From: Nautilus pompilius
Lineage: Eukaryota > Mollusca > Cephalopoda > Nautilida > Nautilidae
Length of the DNA: 64,000 nucleotides
Assembly (NCBI GenBank): GCA_018389105.1
Contig: JACATO010000317.1
Location: 2,327,001-2,391,000 of the forward strand
Direction of reading: 5' to 3'
In this document: positions 51,701 to 57,700 of the stretch, piece after piece
How the letters are laid out: each line of letters begins with the position of its first letter
How positions within the stretch are numbered: the stretch's first letter is position 1
Made by a program: the position numbers and the translations under genes
The notes under the pieces: generated by a model
The model's database searches: none
What the model was told of the DNA's origin: nothing
What the model saw: the letters and a program-made list of their open reading frames with translations, nothing else

Positions 51701-54700
51701 GTGGGCATTGGAGGTGGCGGTTAGTCCTTTCATGAGAGAGAAGTTGGGGGGATAAGGGACTGTTCTTATCCTCAGAACTGAAAATTGAGATGGGAGGAAA
51801 GAACATGCTGCTGGTGGAAGGTTGAGGTGAAAAGGCAGTGATGGTGATATCTTCAGCAGTGGTGAAGGGACTGTTGAAGTAGCTCAGGATTGATGACTGC
51901 TTCATCTTTATTTGGAGGTCTTTTCACTTCAACTTTACACTTTTTCCAATTAAGGGTTCGGCATCGGACACCATGTCCAGCAGATTTTGGCCGCTAGCAT
52001 GATATTGCTAATGGTGGCAAGAGTGAGTTTTTGATGTAGCTCCTCCTCCACCTCATTGTCCTCATCCTTGTCCTCTTCACTAGATTTTATGAGTTCTTCT
52101 AGGTCCTCCTCATTCAGTTAAATTGCTACTAGTTTGTATTTAAGTGCACAAAACATTAATTTAGTTTGTTATAATATAATCGTCATCACCAAGCCATATT
52201 TTTTCCATTGTAAAACAGATTTTACATTACCTGATTTCCTTGCATTTGGTGATGGAAATCACTTAATGGCAACCCTGGTGTTAGCCTGGTTATAGGCGCG
52301 CATGAAGTGCCACTATGCTGTAGTGGCGGAAGCTGGAACACCGTGCACGTAAACTGCAGATATGCAAAACTGACTGCTGCAGTTGATAAATCAGTACTCA
52401 GTAAACTCTAAGGATACTTGAACCTGCAGTTAGCAAGGGAAGACTGTAATTTATTTACTCATATTTACCAACTGCTCTGTATTGTACACATTTCTTCATA
52501 TTTTTTAAATTTCTTTTTTTTTTTCAAATTGAACTAATTTTCTTTTCTGTGGGGGGGGGGTGGTTGAATAAAACTCAAGATTGTTCATATGGTATTCTTT
52601 TTTTACCTTACACTAGTCAGAATGACATTTGCTTGGCTTGATGATACAAAACCTACTAACCAATGAAAATTAATTTTACATAATGACTCAGATACCATAA
52701 AAAATCTACTATATGAAAACACATGATGTCACATTAGAGCATCTCTTTTGAGCAAGAAAGTTTGGAGTGTGGATGAGAGAAAAGACTACAAGTATTTCCA
52801 GTTACCTTTTTTATAGTATAAAAAAGAATTTAACTTTTTTGTTTTTAATTCTTCTAGAGGAGGAGCTTCTGCATTTGTTAATTTATCCAGATGTGATATT
52901 TTGATTATCTGTGGTAAAAAAATTGGTCATTAATCAACACAGTTACCCATAGATCTGTAGAAAAATTAAATGATTTCAGATGATCAATGCCTTCTTAGAC
53001 TCTGGAAGCTATAATGTCTAGATCTGCATTAAAGCATAAGGGAGTGTGCTTTGGATTATTGTATTCTATGATGTTTAAAGAGATGCATAGGAACAGCATC
53101 AAGAATCACATATATAATTCCTAGTTATCTTATGTGACATTTCAAGAAAAAAATTAATAGCAAAACATACTGTAGGTTTTAGTGCAACTTAAACTTTTAC
53201 ACTTTTATTTTGTTTTGGGTAACAAGAAATATCACATTTTCATGTAATTTATTAATTCATCTTTCATTACAAAATCAATGTACAAAGCTGGAAATATTAT
53301 GCATAAGATGGAACATATCTTTGGAAATCACTGAAATTCTGAACAACTACATCTTTACTTTTCTCACCAGTAACACACAACCATTTAAATTAGATTATTT
53401 TATAATTTTTATAACTTTTATGTCACAAAATGATCATCAAAAGTGTAATACTGCTAAACTAAATTAAATTAACACCATTAGTAAGTGACTTAATAATGCC
53501 ATGCTAAGCATTTTTACATTTTTAAATAGTCAAATGCAAAGCATTAATCAAAAGTTTACCTGATTGACCAGTTGGGTTACCAAAGGCATGATACAAATAA
53601 ATAGATCGCAGATATTTTAGTACTGAGTTTATTGGCAGCTGTACATTTAGTAAACAGTAAAATAAGTTGTCAGAAATTTCTTTGTAACCATTTGTTGACT
53701 GTCTTAGTTGGATTTATATATTAAAAGATATTAATGTGATTGAAGGATGTTATTTTAGAAACTTCCTCAAATAAATTCAGATTATTTTAGGGGGGGATGG
53801 TTGGTTGCTTGTTTGTATTTTTTTTTAGATATATTTTTCAATTTGATTTTCCATATGGTACACATATTGTTTAATACTTTGGTATGCTCATTCGTGCTGA
53901 TTCCCCTGACTAGTTCTAGCTATTTGGATGTTTTAGGATTGTGCATCTTCTAAGAAAGTCTGAAATCAGAGATTTGTGACAGCTTACTGGTTGAGAAAGT
54001 TTTTCGGCACTAACTCAAAGGTCATGGAATTGTCTGGCTCTTCACAATTTTCATTTAAAAAACAAAAAAAAACACTACTATTGTTGTAAGAGTGAAGAGT
54101 TAAAATATATTATTTTTATATATGTATAACTTTTCAGCGTGGTGTCTCAAGAATGAAAATGTACACTGCGTGTTACTCGGAGCAACATCTGTGGATCAGC
54201 TTTATGAAAACATTCAAGCCCTGCAGGTAACAAACCCAGTTATGCTTTAATAATCCCAGATAATGGTGAATGCTAACAGGCTTCCATAGAGGAAGCCTGG
54301 TTGGTGTTCCCGATTTTGTTTTGACTGATATTGCATAATCAGAATCAGTAAATTCCCATGAGAAAGTAAAACGAGCTCAGTCTTTGAAGAACAGGCAGAT
54401 TAAAGAAACAGTAATGAATGCTTTAGAAGCTAAGTTATTTTCGCGTTTACAAGAAGTGGTGTTGGTGATGGGAGACACTGACGCTTTGATTCTTTATCAC
54501 ATTTAGAGATGTGTTGTTTATCAAAATGGCAAATTACTGATTAGTAAAATCCATAATAGAAGTTATGGCCTGTCTTCTTTGAAGTCAGAAAATTATTTTT
54601 GTACACAGTATCATCACAGGCAGGGAAATAAATAGCTTTAAAGGGCACTTCCTCTCTTTACCATTGGGGCAGATGTTTACATGAAACTACATGTGAGCAG

Positions 54701-57700
54701 ATTTTATTCAGTCGCTCTAATTCTTAACAATAAAAGTTTATTTTCTAATGAAAAATAAATGGTGGAAATACCGAATAATTGTTCAATTCACATATTGCCA
54801 ATGTATTGTTTTGATGGAAAAAGAAAAAAAAATGGAGTTAGATACATACCAATAAATAGACTTTGAAAAATATATAAAAGATGGTTGAAATCAGAAATAA
54901 TCATTGCACCGAGTGCCTATTTCACAGTACATTATTATTAGAATTTTCTCTTGAAGTATATGAACTTTATACATATATATATATATATATATATGGGATA
55001 CAGCACTTTCATCTGAATCACTTTAGTCTAAATCACTTTGGCCTACAAACACTTTAGTCTAAAAGCACTTAGGGCTCAAGGCACAATAGTCTACAAGCAT
55101 TTGAAATTATTTTAAACACAACGAATAGGATTATATTGTTGAAACAGGGTTTGTGTATATTTGGCCAAGCTTGAAGCAAACAGCACAAGCATTTGAAATT
55201 ATTTTAAACACAATGAATAGGATTATATTGTTGAAACAGGGTTTGTGTATATTTGGCCAAGCTTGAAGCAAACAGTGCTTTACTTCCTTTTGTAATTGCT
55301 TTTATTTCATAAAAATAAATACAATCATATAATTTATGAAATAAATACAATGCTTGACTGTTGTTTACATCCTTTTGTGATCAACATTTAGCACACCACA
55401 TTTGGAGTGTTTTTAGACAAAAATGCTTTAGACAATTGTACCTACACCCATATATATATATCAACTATTTATTTTTTTTACAAAAATAGAAGTAAAACTT
55501 TGTTTTGATTAGAAATATGTGTATGTTTTGCATATTCCATTGAAATCAATCAGTATATTAAAGTCTGATTTTCATGATATAGAAAGTCTCTTCACTGTTT
55601 TTTCCCCAATTATTCATTCTTAGTAATATTATTTGACTGATTAGGAATTGTTAATTCAAGTAATTTTTCTATTTTTTTTTAAATATTGACAAGCTGAGTG
55701 ATCAAGTTGCCATTGTAATTCTGTTTTTGTTGTGGACATTACTTCACCCACGTACTATGTGAAATAAAAGGGATGATTGTTAAGAGTTACTGTTTTAAGA
55801 ACAACATGGCTTTTGCATAGGAAAGGTAAACACAATTTGTTTTTCACTGTAACTGGAGTTACCAACCACAGCAGCCTTTGTTGGTGACACTACAATACTT
55901 ATGTAATCATGGGTATCAAAGAACCTATACTGGACTTGGTAGGTTTTTTTTCTTCAAATTCTGTCTAACTGAGAAATTAGCAGTTAGAACTGTACCAAGA
56001 TGATCACTAACACACTGTCCATTTGAGATCAATGCCCAGACATAGACATTTTTTAAGAAGGGATTTCTTCAAAATGCTTTGTATGGAATTATTTTGGGAT
56101 TTGAAAGAATCCATCAAAGCTAAATGAATGCTTTGCGATCAAGAAATCTTGAGGTAGAAAAACTGCAAAGACATGACTACCTTCTTGATAAAATATTTAA
56201 TGGTGAAACATGTTGCTAAATACAATGCAGAAATACTTCAGCAGAAAAAGATTCCTGCTACTGCTTCAAAAAGGAAACTTAAAGGACCCAGGCCAATCTG
56301 TAGTAAACAAATGATTATGGAGGCTCTGACAAAAAAATTTTGTTGGACATCAGAGATCCCTGAGCCACAACCATACACCAAAGAATAGGAAAGATTATTG
56401 CTGCTGACTTAAACCTATTCAGTTGTAGCAGACAATAAATTTAGAAAGCTACTCACTCACTTGTCTTCTAACTATAATATGTTAACATTGTAACTTTATC
56501 AGTCAAACAGTGATGCAAGATACTACAAGAGGAAATTATAACTACAACAATAACAAAAGATTTTCTTTCAGTCAGTATTGTTAGAACACCATTTCATAGT
56601 ATGATCTATCATTGGCTGACCATCAATGAGCAAATTTTGGCTGGTTTGAAGAAAGGTGAAATATCACTGGATAAAGTCTATTTGATTTTTAAGGATAATG
56701 TTGCTCACATGGTTCTGGATTTCTTAAAACCATATTACTATCATTAGCTTTTTTATCCATACTTTACAACTATGTATGAATGTTGTCATATTTAACTAAT
56801 GATTAATAAAAGATATCTTATTAATTGAGAGAAAGTTGGCCATTTCCACTATTCTACTGCTGCTGCCTCTCAGTCCCCAAGCACAGGCTTCTTAGAATTT
56901 ATCAACCGGTTGGAATCATTCATATTACATGCTAGAACCTAATACTAAACAAAGATGTCCAGTCATGGTATATGCAGTAGATCATAATATTCTAGATCTA
57001 ATTCTGCATCAGTGGAGCCCAGGACCTGTTTATCTTTTAAAAAACCCTTTAAAATGATCACAAAAAATTGCTGGTCAGAAGAATGCAAAAACTTCCATTA
57101 TAAACCCATCAATTTTAGCTACAGAACTCACTTTAGACAAAGCTTCTACTAATACTACTATTAAGGAAATCTTGACAACTTTTTTTATCAGTTAAAAGCA
57201 ACTGTAGAAAAATGTTTTACATTGGCAAATATGAGACCCCATATTTCCACATGCCTAGACCCTTGCTCCAAACTGAACTTCCAAAGTAAAGACAAATATG
57301 GATAGAATAAAGCATTGATTGATAGTATAATTTGAAAAAATGGGAGACTAAGACATCAGGCTAAGCTCCAGGAAAAATGTAATGACAGATTTCAGTACAA
57401 GTTTATCCAGATGTTCTACAAATTTCAGCTGGTGAATCAATAGAGACAGTTCTCAGACTTTAGGGCGAAGTAATCGGTTCCTTTACAGGAAATAAAACAG
57501 AAAAAAATCACACTGTTGTTATAAAGAATGAGACTGATGAATATCTTAACTTTCTCCAGCTACACAGATATGAGGATTCTTTATTAATATGGAAAGGAAA
57601 TACTTCAAAAGGCTGAAAAAGTTGGCAGATGATACATTTATGAGCTGCTCTATATTTCATAGACAGTAAACAGCTTTGTATCACTGGTGGACATATGAGC

